A DNA stretch of 63,498 nucleotides from Prevotella sp. Its GTDB lineage: Bacteria > Bacteroidota > Bacteroidia > Bacteroidales > Bacteroidaceae. Positions 1 through 9,200 of this stretch are shown here, piece after piece (the first letter of the stretch is position 1; each line of letters opens with the position of its first letter). The notes under the pieces were generated by a model, which did not search any database, was not told the origin of the DNA, and worked only from the letters and a program-made list of their open reading frames with translations. The translations under genes were made by a program, and so were the position numbers. The DNA lies in the NCBI GenBank assembly GCA_016285055.1, contig JAEEPZ010000011.1, forward strand, positions 1 through 63,498. The letters run 5' to 3'.

Positions 1-60
1 TAATGTTCAGCAATAATCAAAGTTGGGATTGTAATCGATTGAAAATCAATCTTTTAGAAG

Positions 61-148
61 CGGAGAGAGCGAGATTCGAACTCGCGAAACGCTTTTGACG
101 TTCACACGCTTTCCAGGCGTGCCTCTTCAGCCACTCGAGCATCTCTCC
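61..148 (-). tRNA. tRNA-Ser (anticodon GGA)
   Basis: Read on the minus strand, a complete class II tRNA folds: acceptor GGAGAGA pairs with TCTCTCC, discriminator G at 61. The anticodon stem CACGC/GCGTG encloses loop CTGGAAA, placing GGA at 112-114. A long variable arm and the TTCGAAT T-loop follow. CCA is not encoded. It decodes UCC/UCU serine codons. Confidence 0.95.
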
Positions 149-531
149 TTTGCTTTAAGTGGGTGCAAAGGTACAAATAAAAAATGAAAGAGAGAAGTTG
201 TGAGTTGAGAGATTTCCGTTATTTAACTTTCTTTATACCTTCACGTCGCTCCAGATAATAGCTCGGTCTTCATCGCGGCCTAAATAGCCACCTGTCAGAA
301 GTCGAAAAGTAATAATATCGCCGTTAACTTGGATTATTCATGCCTTTTTCTTAAGTCCCTGAATTTGCGGCATCACTGCGTCGTTCACGCGGAACACTGG
401 CGAATATTGTACAAAGGCTCTGTACACTTTTAACAGACCTTTGCTTTTCTTGATTGTTGGCATTCCGTGAAATAATACAGGTTAAAGGCATTTTAACAGC
501 TGAGCCACGCTTCCATACTCCATGATAAAAG
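149..531. other. Gene-free spacer with a degenerate repeat
   Basis: No convincing gene is seen between tRNA-Ser and the phospholipase-D-like gene. The only structure noticed is a ~85-bp stretch at 323-406 that resembles 12168-12255. The rest shows no promoter or terminator I can support. Confidence 0.5.
323..406 (+). repeat. Diverged dispersed repeat, copy 1
   Basis: Starts GTTAACTTGGATTATTCATG and ends near GCGGAACACTGGCGAAT. It aligns to 12168-12255 at roughly three quarters identity by eye, same orientation. Shared blocks are ATGCCTTTTTCTT and GGCATCACTGCG. No coding function is visible; it may be the end of a decayed mobile element. Confidence 0.55.
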
Positions 532-1824
532 CTAGAGGAAGGCCTGCAGGAGGTGGGCGAACCAGCCACGGAAACGCTGCCAGCGGGTGCGGAACTGCTT
601 CCAAGTCTCGGGCGTGAGGTAGACGCTCTCCAGCTTGTCGCGGTCGAACATACGGTCGAGCTCCTGCGTGGTGTTGCGGTCGATGATGACGGCGTTCTCT
701 TCGTAGTCAAAGCGTAGGGAACGTGAGTCGAGGTTGGTGCTGCCCACGGTGCAGAATCGGCCATCGACCATCATAATCTTTGAGTGGTGGAAGCCAGGCT
801 GGTAGAGCCACACGTGGGCACCGTGCTTCATCATGCGGTGCATGTAGAAGAAGGCACAGTCGGGCGTTAAGGGGATGTCGCTCTTGGCCGAGATCATCAG
901 CTCCACCTTCACGCCGCGCTTGAGGGCTCGTTTCAGTGCCTTGGTCACTGATGGTATCAGCGTGAAATAGGGGTTGATGATGCGGATGGAGTCCTGTGCA
1001 TCGTCGATGGCGTTGACATAGAAATAGCGCATGGCATCGTTGGTGGTATGCGGCTCACGGTTGACGATGCCCACCAGCTTGTGTCCTGCCGTGGCGGTGG
1101 TGTCGGGCTTCAGTCCGCTGATGATGACGCTGTCGGCTGAACGGAAGTATTTCGGGTCGGTGAGCTCCTCGCCTGTGGTCTTTTTCCACGTTTTGACGAA
1201 GATGCGTTGCAGGTCGTCGACGGCTCCTCCCTCTATGCGACAGTGCATGTCGCGCCAGGCGCCTACCTGCTCTGTGCCTTTGATGTAGTAGTCGGCCACG
1301 TTCATGCCGCCGGTGTAGGCCACGTTGCCATCGATGACCACAATCTTGCGGTGGTCGCGTGGCCAGATGTGGTTGACCCAGGGAAAGCGGATGGGGTCGA
1401 ACTCGTAGATGTCAATGCTGTCGGCCCGTAAAGCCTCCACGTGATGTTTCTTCAGCGGCTGGTTGTTGGAGTCATTGCCGAAGCCGTCGAAGAGGGCACG
1501 CACCTCCACACCCTCGCTGCGTTTCTGCCGCAGGATGTCGAAGAGTAGGAAGGCGATGCTGTCATTGCGGAAGTTGAAATACTCCAGGTGTACACTCTGC
1601 TTTGCTTGCCGTATGGCTTCGAACATGTCGTCGAACTTCTCCTGTCCCGACATGAGCAGCGTCACCTTGTTGTTGTCGGTAAAGCGGATGCCGTAGTCGC
1701 GCAGTTGTGCGAGGATGAGGCTGTCAGAGGTCTGCGCTACGCAAGTGAGTTGTGAACAGTGAATAGCGATGATTACCATCAAGCCCCTCACTAATCTCGT
1801 TATATCTCGATGCAGTGTAATCAT
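532..1824 (-). CDS. Phospholipase D-like / cardiolipin synthase family protein
   Basis: Two HKD half-sites are visible: HRKIVVIDG (H158, K160, D165) and HHSKIMMVDG followed by GSTNLDSRS (H347, K349, D354), the signature of PLD-superfamily enzymes that transfer phosphatidyl groups, as in cardiolipin synthesis. The ATG at 1824 is preferred over an upstream TTG. The N-terminus (MITLHRDITRLVRGLMVIIA) reads as a signal peptide or single anchor rather than the two membrane segments usual in Cls, so the catalytic part probably faces the periplasm. It lies 34 nt downstream of the sensor gene and could be co-transcribed. The family is certain; cardiolipin synthase versus another transphosphatidylase is not. 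Confidence 0.85.
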   Translation of the reverse strand: MITLHRDITRLVRGLMVIIAIHCSQLTCVAQTSDSLILAQLRDYGIRFTDNNKVTLLMSGQEKFDDMFEAIRQAKQSVHLEYFNFRNDSIAFLLFDILRQKRSEGVEVRALFDGFGNDSNNQPLKKHHVEALRADSIDIYEFDPIRFPWVNHIWPRDHRKIVVIDGNVAYTGGMNVADYYIKGTEQVGAWRDMHCRIEGGAVDDLQRIFVKTWKKTTGEELTDPKYFRSADSVIISGLKPDTTATAGHKLVGIVNREPHTTNDAMRYFYVNAIDDAQDSIRIINPYFTLIPSVTKALKRALKRGVKVELMISAKSDIPLTPDCAFFYMHRMMKHGAHVWLYQPGFHHSKIMMVDGRFCTVGSTNLDSRSLRFDYEENAVIIDRNTTQELDRMFDRDKLESVYLTPETWKQFRTRWQRFRGWFAHLLQAFL

Positions 1825-1858
1825 AACTATCAACTATTCACTATCAGATATTTGCTCC

Positions 1859-4800
1859 TCATTTGCGGTAGCGTTGACGGTACTCCGACGGCGAGATGCC
1901 AAATCGATCCTTGAACATATTCATGAAGTGCTCGGCTGTGGCGAATCCTATGTTGTTGGCCAGTTCGCTCATGTTGATGTTGGTTCGTTGCAGGAGTATG
2001 CAGGCATGCTTCAGTCGCAGGTCGCGCACCACCTCAGCAGGTGTCTTGCCTGTCACCTCCCGTACTTTCTGGAAGAACGGCTTCATGCCCATGCCCATGG
2101 CACCGGCCATCTCTTCAAGATTGATGGGGCCGCGGCTCATGTTCTGCTGCACATACTGCTCAATGCTGTTGATGAGTTGCTGGTCGATGGCGTCGGACAT
2201 CTTGAAGCTTTCCGACTCCTTCTCCTCGTAGGTGAAGTCGAACTTCTGTTCGCTCTCGTCCGTCTCTTCTTCCTGTTTTTGTTGGTGTGAGCGAATGGAT
2301 GTGATGGCCACAGATTTGATTTGCTCGTCCTCCACCACTTGTGCTGACACCATCTGTGCCGTCTCTGGCAAGGTCTCTGTGGCCGTTGTCATGCTGGAGT
2401 TGTGACTTTCCAGCATACGAGTCTCGGCGCCCTCGATGAGATTGTTGGTAATATTGAAATCGCTGATGCCCAGAAGCTTGTTGAATCGAATGGCGGCTTC
2501 ACGAATGTTAAAGGGCTTCGACATGTAGTCATCGGCTGAGAGGGTGATGCCCTGGCTGACCATCTCATTGGGAGTCAGCTTCATGTTTGTGAGGATGATG
2601 AACTTGATTCTGTTCAGCTTCGGGTGCATCTTGATGCTGTTACACAGTTCACTTCCTGTCATTCCCTCCATGTCCTGCTTGCAGACCACCAGCTCGGGAA
2701 TCATGGTCTCGATGTCTTGCGCAGCCTTTTGTATGTCGTTGTATGGGTGGAAGCTGTAAACGCTCTTCAGTCGTACGGTGACAAACTTGAGGAAGTCGAC
2801 GTCGTCGTCGATAAAATAGATGCGATACTTCGCCGTGGGTGCATCATTGCTGGTACGTATCTTCGATGTCAGTTCGTCGTTGATGAGTTCGGGCAGCTCC
2901 ATGATGCCCCGGCTGTTCAGCTCGTAGTTGTGGTCTACGGCTTTCTTCGCTTTCTCTTCTGGATGCTCTAAGGATGCCTGCATGTCGCTGACGCGCGTGA
3001 TGATGGTCAGCATTTGCGAGTGGAGTGCGTTCAACTGGTCGCGCTCTTCGGTTGTTCCCTCTTTCTCTGCGAGGTTCATGATGATGCTTGTCATGCGCGA
3101 CATGGGCTGTCGCAGCTCGTCGCTGGCCGCCTTGATGTCCTCGCGCTGTTGCACCAGTTCGGCAATGATGGCATTCTTGCGGCGCCACAACTCGCGTATC
3201 TGGTCAATGCCTTTCTTCCAGAGATAGATGATGGTGATGATGACGATGGCATAAAACAGCAGCATGTACCACTGAAGATACCATGGCTTGTCGACGATGA
3301 TTTCGAGCACACGCTCTGCATTGCTGATGTTGCCATCGGCACTGATGGCTTTGACGTGCAGTCTGAAAAGCCCGTTGGGAAGGTCTTCGAAGGTGACACC
3401 GTGTTTCATGGCATCACCGTTATACCAGTCATTATTCAGGTTCTCCATCCAGTACATGAACTGCAGGCGCTCGCTTTGATTATAGTCGCCGCCGCCAAAC
3501 TTGATGGTGATGGTGTTTTGGTCACTGTTCAGGTGGATGCTTTGGCTCTCGTTGAGGGCTTGCTTCAGGATGACGTTACCATCGTATTCATGCTGCGTGA
3601 AAATCTCCTCCTCACCCACATATAGCTGCGTCAGCATGACTGGCGGCAGAGCCGACTGTTCGCTGGCCGATTTCTTACGCATCTGGCTGACACCATAGAT
3701 GCCGCCCATCAGCACATTGCCATCGGTGGTGGTCAGGATGGAACCCAGATTGAATTCATCGCTCTGCAGGCCGTCGAAACTATTATAGTTGTAAAGGCTG
3801 TAGTTGTAGGTCCCTTCCTCGTGGTTGCGTTGCAGCACGATGCGGCTGATGCCGCTTGTGGTACTGATCCAGATGTTGTGATTGCGGTCTTCGGCAATGC
3901 CGCAAATGTTGTTGCTGCACAGCCCTTGCTTTTCCGTCAGCACGTCGAGGTTGTCTTTTTCCTGGTCAAGGATATTCACACCTTCACGTGTCCCTACCCA
4001 TATTAGTCCGCGGGAGTCCTCAAACACCTGAGTCACATAGTTGTTAGTGAACTTCTTGATGCTGGTAGAGTTGCCTATGTACTGCTTGATGTCCTGTGTG
4101 GAGATGTCGAGTATGAGCAGGCCCTCGGCCGTGCCTATCAACATGCGGTTGCCCGATGCGTAGTGCAGCGACGTGATGTTGTTGTTGTGCAGCTTGCGGT
4201 TCTCTCGGTTGTAGGTGGAGAACAGTTGCTGCCTGAGGCTGAATGTTTGCAGGCCACCGTCAGTGCCCACCCATAGGTTGCCGTTCTTGTCGGTGCAGAG
4301 AGCGTTGATGTGGTCGTTGATGACGGTGCTGCGCAGACTGTCGTTATTGGTGGAGTAAATGGTGACCTGACCGTTCCTGATGCGTGTGAGTCCGTTTTGT
4401 TTGGAGCCTACCCACAAACTGCCGTCTTCAGTATAGGCCATGGCCGACACCTTCTGGCTGGCCAGACGGCCCTCATAGCCGATGATGCCGGCATCGCTGG
4501 TACCATAGAAGAGCTGGCCTGTGGAGTCCTCGGCGATGGCCGTGATGTCGCCTATCATTTGCGACTCAAACTTGTAGATATTCTTTCCCAGATAGGCTAC
4601 GCCCGACCTCGTGGTGCCCACCCATAGCAGGTCGCTGTTGTCCACATAGACGCTTTCAATGGATTTGGCCTGTGCGGCTCGCTGGTAAAGGCCCATCGAC
4701 ATAATTTCCACGGGTTCCATCTCGTGTGAGTTGATGTTGATGCGCATCAGACCGTTGCGGCTGGTAGCCATCCAGATGTTGCCACTACGGTCGCCTGCCA

Positions 4801-5632
4801 TGTCGTTGATGCTGAAGTCTACACTTGTGCCGGTCAGGCCCAGCTGGTTGCCGATGGTTGTGTCCCAGTTGTGGGTTTGCTTGTTATAGACAAAGAGTGT
4901 GCCCTGACCATAGAGCCAGATGTTGTCGAGCTGGTCGGCGAATACTTTCAGCGTGTTGGTGTGGCGCAGTCGCCGCTGGGCTATCTCTTGGTTTCTCCAC
5001 GGCGTGGTCTGCTGCCGGCTGACGTTGCAGCATACAATGCGTCCGTCGCTGTATACCACAAGAGCACCGTCGAGGCACTCACCTATGGAGCACACCTCCC
5101 CTTGGGGAATGGCGTAGGCGCTGTTGGTGTAGCCGAACTCGTAGATGAGCTGCTGCTGCATGTTATAGCAGATGACGCCTTTGTTGGCTATATACCCCCA
5201 GAGATTTTTCTTGCTGTCTACGAAAATGATGCTGGGTAGTCCGTCGATGCCAAGGCGGGCGAAGACCTGGCGCAGGTCGCGCTCGAAGCTCTCCGACTGT
5301 GCATGGTAGATGCAGTAGCCGGTGGCTGTCTTCACCCAAAGCTCGCCGCCGATGCCCTCCTGAATGCTTTCGATGTAGCTGTCGGGCAGCGATGAGCCGT
5401 CTTGCGAGTCGGTCTGAAAGTGCTTGAACAGATAGCCGTCGTAGCGGTAGAGGCCGGCAGGCGTGCCGAACCAAACGAAGCCGCGGTCGTCTTTCAGTAT
5501 GCAGTTGATTTGGCTTGAAGTCAGTCCGTTGCGTGCGCTAAGTGTCTTGAACACTTCCTGAGCCTCGGAACAGGAGGGCCAAAACAGTCCGGTGACGAGT
5601 GCCAAAGCAAAGAGTATCTTTTTCATAGTCAT
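1859..5632 (-). CDS. Periplasmic-propeller sensor with degenerate kinase and receiver, fused to AraC regulator
   Basis: The 1257-residue protein has a signal peptide, a long run of two-component-propeller repeats (WVGTxxG-type, about 30-700), a Y_Y_Y domain (~715-780), one membrane segment (~784-804), a cytoplasmic helical part, a receiver (~935-1055) and an AraC HTH pair (~1153-1257). This is the hybrid two-component layout of Bacteroidota glycan sensors, but key residues are missing. The HisKA His motif SHELRTP reads SDELRQP (Asp838). The HATPase_c domain is absent. The receiver phospho-acceptor position is Lys985 (ELVVCKQDMEGMTG), although the acidic pair at 942-944, Thr1015 and Lys1039 remain. 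It probably signals without phosphorelay. No SusCD/PUL neighbours lie beside it, so the ligand is unknown. An ATG 6 nt inside is an alternative start. Confidence 0.88.
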   Translation of the reverse strand: MTMKKILFALALVTGLFWPSCSEAQEVFKTLSARNGLTSSQINCILKDDRGFVWFGTPAGLYRYDGYLFKHFQTDSQDGSSLPDSYIESIQEGIGGELWVKTATGYCIYHAQSESFERDLRQVFARLGIDGLPSIIFVDSKKNLWGYIANKGVICYNMQQQLIYEFGYTNSAYAIPQGEVCSIGECLDGALVVYSDGRIVCCNVSRQQTTPWRNQEIAQRRLRHTNTLKVFADQLDNIWLYGQGTLFVYNKQTHNWDTTIGNQLGLTGTSVDFSINDMAGDRSGNIWMATSRNGLMRININSHEMEPVEIMSMGLYQRAAQAKSIESVYVDNSDLLWVGTTRSGVAYLGKNIYKFESQMIGDITAIAEDSTGQLFYGTSDAGIIGYEGRLASQKVSAMAYTEDGSLWVGSKQNGLTRIRNGQVTIYSTNNDSLRSTVINDHINALCTDKNGNLWVGTDGGLQTFSLRQQLFSTYNRENRKLHNNNITSLHYASGNRMLIGTAEGLLILDISTQDIKQYIGNSTSIKKFTNNYVTQVFEDSRGLIWVGTREGVNILDQEKDNLDVLTEKQGLCSNNICGIAEDRNHNIWISTTSGISRIVLQRNHEEGTYNYSLYNYNSFDGLQSDEFNLGSILTTTDGNVLMGGIYGVSQMRKKSASEQSALPPVMLTQLYVGEEEIFTQHEYDGNVILKQALNESQSIHLNSDQNTITIKFGGGDYNQSERLQFMYWMENLNNDWYNGDAMKHGVTFEDLPNGLFRLHVKAISADGNISNAERVLEIIVDKPWYLQWYMLLFYAIVIITIIYLWKKGIDQIRELWRRKNAIIAELVQQREDIKAASDELRQPMSRMTSIIMNLAEKEGTTEERDQLNALHSQMLTIITRVSDMQASLEHPEEKAKKAVDHNYELNSRGIMELPELINDELTSKIRTSNDAPTAKYRIYFIDDDVDFLKFVTVRLKSVYSFHPYNDIQKAAQDIETMIPELVVCKQDMEGMTGSELCNSIKMHPKLNRIKFIILTNMKLTPNEMVSQGITLSADDYMSKPFNIREAAIRFNKLLGISDFNITNNLIEGAETRMLESHNSSMTTATETLPETAQMVSAQVVEDEQIKSVAITSIRSHQQKQEEETDESEQKFDFTYEEKESESFKMSDAIDQQLINSIEQYVQQNMSRGPINLEEMAGAMGMGMKPFFQKVREVTGKTPAEVVRDLRLKHACILLQRTNINMSELANNIGFATAEHFMNMFKDRFGISPSEYRQRYRK

Positions 5633-5689
5633 CAGGTTCTCTCTTAATACATTATTGTTATTTTAGTTTCGCATTCGCTTCGCTCGGCC

Positions 5690-5740
5690 TTTGTCTCTGG
5701 CAAAGCTATTGTCTTTAACTCCTTTAACTCCTTTAACTCC
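5690..5740. repeat. 9-bp GGAGTTAAA tandem repeat (3 copies) plus tail
   Basis: Read on the minus strand, three GGAGTTAAA units are followed by GACAATAGCT and AGAGACAAAG. The same composite occurs at 13757-13985 and in the 51.2-51.7 kb block. It lies between kdsD and the sensor gene. Confidence 0.8.
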
Positions 5741-5754
5741 ATACTTATATGATA

Positions 5755-6705
5755 TTAAGGCAGCATGCATGAGTAGTGGTCCACCACTCCGATGAGGCGG
5801 TTGTCGTCGGTGACCACCAGCACCGAGTGAATCTTGTGCTGCTGCATGATGCTTTGTATTTCGGTAATCTTGGTTTGCGGCTTGACGCATTTGGGCTTTC
5901 GCGTCATGATGTCGCTGACGGTATGGTCGAAGAAGGCGGCCCGCCATCGCTCGATAGCGCGGCGTATGTCGCCGTCGGTGATGAGTCCGGCGATGCGGCC
6001 GTCCACCTCGGCAACTCCCAGGCCCAGCTTGCCTTCCGACACCAGCATGATGGCCTCGCCGAGGTGCATCTCAGGCGTCAGCACGGGCAGGTCGGTGTCG
6101 CGCATCACGTCGGCGGCGGTAGTGAGCAGGCGCTTGCCCAGCTCGCCACCCGGATGGAAATGGGCGAAGTCCTGCGGCTTAAACTGCCGTTTCTGCATCA
6201 GGGCGATGGCCAGTGCGTCGCCCATGGCCAGGGTGGCCGTGGTCGAGCTGGTGGGCGCCAGGTTAAGGGGACAAGCCTCGCGCTCCACGCTGATGTTCAG
6301 GTGGTAGGTGGAGTATTTGGCTAAGAGTGATGTGGGGTTGCCAGTCATGGCGATGATAGGAATCTGCTGGTGCAGCACCATGGGGATGAAGCGCAGCAGC
6401 TCGTCGGTGAGACCCGAGTTGGAGATGGCCAGCACCACGTCGTCGCTGGTCATCACGCCGAGGTCGCCGTGATACACATCGAGCGGATTGATGAAGAACG
6501 ACGGTGTGCCGGTGGAGGAAAATGTGGCAGCTATTTTCGCTCCGATGTGCCCGCTCTTGCCTACGCCCGTCACGATGACCTTACCCTTGCAGGCCAGCAT
6601 CATGTCGACAGCCTTTTCAAACTGGTCGTCCATCTTTGGAATCAGGTCGAGCAAGGCCTGGGCTTCGTCCTTAATACATTGTATCGCGTACTCTTTTGCG
6701 TTCAT
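5755..6705 (-). CDS. kdsD: Arabinose-5-phosphate isomerase (KpsF/GutQ family)
   Basis: Converts ribulose-5-phosphate to arabinose-5-phosphate, the first step of Kdo synthesis for lipopolysaccharide. An N-terminal SIS domain is clear (GVGKSGHIGAKIAATFSSTG and SNSGLTDEL), followed by a tandem CBS pair (~200-316), the usual architecture of the family at ~320 residues. The ATG at 6705 (MNAKEYAIQ) is chosen over a GTG at 6723 that lies in the 8-bp repeat. It sits 30 nt downstream of kdsA, its pathway partner, so the two are likely one transcript. Confidence 0.9.
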   Translation of the reverse strand: MNAKEYAIQCIKDEAQALLDLIPKMDDQFEKAVDMMLACKGKVIVTGVGKSGHIGAKIAATFSSTGTPSFFINPLDVYHGDLGVMTSDDVVLAISNSGLTDELLRFIPMVLHQQIPIIAMTGNPTSLLAKYSTYHLNISVEREACPLNLAPTSSTTATLAMGDALAIALMQKRQFKPQDFAHFHPGGELGKRLLTTAADVMRDTDLPVLTPEMHLGEAIMLVSEGKLGLGVAEVDGRIAGLITDGDIRRAIERWRAAFFDHTVSDIMTRKPKCVKPQTKITEIQSIMQQHKIHSVLVVTDDNRLIGVVDHYSCMLP

Positions 6706-6718
6706 TTCTATTGTAGTT

Positions 6719-6748
6719 ATCACGTCATAACGTCATTACGTCATCACG
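6719..6748. repeat. 8-bp tandem repeat in the kdsA-kdsD junction
   Basis: Three and a half ACGTCATN units (ACGTCATA, ACGTCATT, ACGTCATC) fill the spacer and run into the 3' end of kdsA, encoding its last residues VMT. A relative with the same 8-bp period lies at 42178-42252. Confidence 0.8.
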
Positions 6749-7503
6749 ATTTTTTCAATTAATCCTTCCAGCTTGTCCAACTCCAGCATGTTGGCAGCGT
6801 CGCTCAGTCCCTCGTCGGGTGTGGGATGCACTTCGAAGAAGTAGCCTGTGGCGCCGAAGGCCTTGGCAGCCAGCGCCATGGCGGGCACGAAGCGGCGGTC
6901 GCCGCCGGTCTTCCCGTCGCGGGCATCGGGGCGCTGCACGCTGTGGGTGCAGTCCATGATGACTGTTGGCACAATGTCGAGCATGTCGCTGATGTTGCGG
7001 AAGTCCACCACCAGCGTGCCGTAACCCATCATGTTGCCGCGCTCTGTCAGCCACACCTCCTTGGCACCGCTCTCCAGCGCTTTCTCCACCGGATAGCGCA
7101 TGTCGCGCCCGCTGAGAAACTGTGCCTTCTTGATGTTCACCGTGCAGCCGCTGTGTGCAGCCGCTACCAGCAGGTCGGTCTGACGGCAGAGAAAGGCGGG
7201 AATCTGCAGCACGTCGCACACCTGGCCGGCGGCTTCAGCCTGCCATGCCTCGTGGATGTCGGTCAGCAGGCGCAGGCCGTAGCGGCTCTTCACATCGGCC
7301 AGCATCTGCAAACCGCGCTCTATGCCTGGCCCACGGAAGGAGTGGATGCTGGTGCGGTTGGCCTTGTCAAATGATGCCTTGAAGATGATGTCGGTGCCTT
7401 GGCGCTGATTGATTTCAACAAGACGCTGCGCCACAGTGTCAAGCAGCTCTGCCGACTCTATGACACAAGGCCCTGCAATGAACGTTGGCTTTATAGCTGG
7501 CAT
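6736..7503 (-). CDS. kdsA: 3-deoxy-8-phosphooctulonate synthase
   Basis: Condenses arabinose-5-phosphate with phosphoenolpyruvate to Kdo-8-phosphate. The family landmarks FIAGPCVIES, KASFDKANRTS, GLRLLTDIHE and VIMDCTHSVQ with the terminal EVHP motif are all present, at the normal ~255 residues. The ATG at 7503 is chosen because a TACCTTTG box lies ~34 nt upstream; the frame extends further but with no sensible start. First gene of the kdsA-kdsD pair. Confidence 0.95.
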   Translation of the reverse strand: MPAIKPTFIAGPCVIESAELLDTVAQRLVEINQRQGTDIIFKASFDKANRTSIHSFRGPGIERGLQMLADVKSRYGLRLLTDIHEAWQAEAAGQVCDVLQIPAFLCRQTDLLVAAAHSGCTVNIKKAQFLSGRDMRYPVEKALESGAKEVWLTERGNMMGYGTLVVDFRNISDMLDIVPTVIMDCTHSVQRPDARDGKTGGDRRFVPAMALAAKAFGATGYFFEVHPTPDEGLSDAANMLELDKLEGLIEKIVMT

Positions 7504-7536
7504 GTCCTTGCTTCTTCTTTTTTCTATTTCAACTTG

Positions 7537-7544
7537 CAAAGGTA
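7537..7544 (-). promoter_or_regulatory. -7 box of kdsA promoter (TACCTTTG)
   Basis: Matches the Bacteroidota TAnnTTTG consensus, with a TTTG-type -33 element about 19 nt upstream. The expected start of transcription gives a ~25-nt leader to kdsA. Confidence 0.75.
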
Positions 7545-7702
7545 CGAATAAACGGAAAAATAGCAAAAGAAAAAACGTTTTTTTTGGTAGTGTCCGTAAA
7601 ATTACCTGTTTTGCACTATTGATTGTTGAGCACTATGGCAAGATGTGAGTAAACCTTACTCATTTTTATGCCCAAATCCTTGGCGGTTTCGGATAATCTT
7701 CG

Positions 7703-7710
7703 TATCTTTG
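7703..7710 (+). promoter_or_regulatory. -7 box (TATCTTTG) of the PD-(D/E)XK gene
   Basis: Exact TAnnTTTG match 21 nt before the ATG at 7732; it fixes that start over a longer upstream frame. Confidence 0.75.
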
Positions 7711-7731
7711 TGCCAAATTAATCATATTGTC

Positions 7732-8676
7732 ATGGGAATGAACCGTTATATCCGTTTCGACTGGGCAGCGAAGTACATGCTTCGTAACAAGGCCGACTTT
7801 GCCATCTTCGAGGGCCTCATCTCTGTACTGGTGAACGACAAGGTGACCATCGTGGAGCTGCTCGACACGGAGTCGAACAAGGAGACGAAGGACGACAAGT
7901 ATAATCGCGTGGACGTGAAGGCAAAGAACTCCAAGGGCGAGATTATCCTGGTGGAGATACAGCAGACGCGCGAGCACGACTACCTGCAGCGCATGATCTA
8001 CGGCGTGGCGAAGACCATCACCGAGCACATGAGCAGCGGGCAGCGCTACGAGAACGTGAAGAAGGTTTTTAGCATCAACATCCTCTACTTCAACCTGGGC
8101 GAAGGCGAGGACTACCTCTACCACGGCCAGACGGTGCTGAAGGGCGTGCATACCAGCGACAGCCTTAAGCTGACCGACTATGAGCGCGACGACCTGCATG
8201 TGCTGTCGCCCGACCAGGTGTTTCCGGAATATTATGTCATCCGCGTCAACGAGTTCGACAAAGTGACCATCAGTAGCTGGTTAGAGGAGTGGATGGACTA
8301 CCTGAAGAATGAGCGCATCCGCCCCGACACCACCGCCCCCGGCCTGCAGGAGGCGCGCCAGCGCTTAGCCCTGCTGAACATGAGCGATGAAGAGCGCAAA
8401 CGCTATGAGCACGACATCGACACGTTGGTGCGCGACACTGACGTGATGCGCACGCAGTTGCTCGAGGCTGAGATAAAAGGCAGGAAGAAGGGCTTGGCCG
8501 AGGGTCGTGCCGAGGGTCGTGCTGAGGGGCTAGCTGAGGGCCATGAGAAGGGCTTGGCCGAGGGCGAGCACAATAGGGCCATGGAAACAGCCCGCCGCAT
8601 GAAGGCAAAAGGTTTTCCCGTGGAGAACATCAGCGAAATGACCGACCTCAGTGCCGAGGAAATCGCTGCATTGTAA
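7732..8676 (+). CDS. Rpn-family / PD-(D/E)XK nuclease family transposase
   Basis: The 314-residue protein begins MGMNRYIRFDWAAKYML and contains the nuclease core D-(x)n-ExQ within YNRVDVKAKNSKGEIILVEIQQ, as in the Rpn/PDDEXK_2 family (recombination-promoting nucleases often named transposases in Bacteroidota). The C-terminus carries a charged repeat, GLAEGRAEGRAEGLAEG, typical of the family and prone to length change. It is a stand-alone gene next to a gene-free palindrome-rich region. Such proteins are multicopy and mobile; whether this one moves DNA cannot be told here. Confidence 0.88.
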   Translation: MGMNRYIRFDWAAKYMLRNKADFAIFEGLISVLVNDKVTIVELLDTESNKETKDDKYNRVDVKAKNSKGEIILVEIQQTREHDYLQRMIYGVAKTITEHMSSGQRYENVKKVFSINILYFNLGEGEDYLYHGQTVLKGVHTSDSLKLTDYERDDLHVLSPDQVFPEYYVIRVNEFDKVTISSWLEEWMDYLKNERIRPDTTAPGLQEARQRLALLNMSDEERKRYEHDIDTLVRDTDVMRTQLLEAEIKGRKKGLAEGRAEGRAEGLAEGHEKGLAEGEHNRAMETARRMKAKGFPVENISEMTDLSAEEIAAL

Positions 8677-8947
8677 CCCAGCATTGATGCCATTGAGACA
8701 ATATAAATAATGTGTAACCAGTATTAACACCATCTACTATGACATAGCAACAGACTTAACGGGAGCCACGGCGACACCAGGTGCCACAGCTCCCAATGGG
8801 ACTAAACTAAACTCAATTTATGAACCAATGAGTAAAGATTGTGCACTATTTGTATTGCGGTTGAACATGGATAGTCTTTTCAGCTGCAGAGGCCACTTCT
8901 TACTTTTGCAAGCACTTTGCGTTCTTAATATGGAGCCACCCAAAAGA

Positions 8948-8990
8948 GTCCGAAGGCTTCGGACTTTTTGGGGATGCCTTAAAAAGATGA
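8948..8990 (+). repeat. 17-bp palindrome plus conserved tail, copy 1
   Basis: GTCCGAAGGCTTCGGAC at 8948-8964 is followed by TTTTTGGGGATGCC and TTAAAAAGATGAAAACTGC. The same tail occurs inverted at 54990-55026, next to a four-unit array. The T-run after the hairpin could make it a plus-strand terminator. Confidence 0.8.
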
Positions 8991-9030
8991 AAACTGCTTG
9001 CGTCGCTAATTAAGCCAGTTCGTTCCCCCA

Positions 9031-9135
9031 AGTTCTGTCGTCCCTTCTGGACTTTGGTTGGTGAGGCGCCATGAGCAGGGGCATGGCCCCTGCTAAGCGG
9101 CGACACAAAAACAGTCCTGAAGGGACGACAGAACT
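9031..9135. repeat. ~105-bp imperfect cruciform
   Basis: Outer arms 9031-9053 and 9113-9135 are inverted copies matching at 22 of 23 positions (AGTTCTGTCGTCCCTTC...). An inner hairpin AGCAGGGGC-atg-GCCCCTGCT lies at 9074-9094. The structure resembles a MITE- or REP-like mobile hairpin. Confidence 0.7.
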
Positions 9136-9200
9136 CGGCAAACAAACTGACCTGTTTCGCGCCGTAACTATGTCTTATTCCATCCGCACAGCACGCCGAA

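Noticed and set aside
8828..9013. 61-codon open frame in the palindrome nest
   Set aside because: Most of it is the palindrome and its conserved tail; a similar peptide string at 55.0 kb comes from the same DNA repeat.
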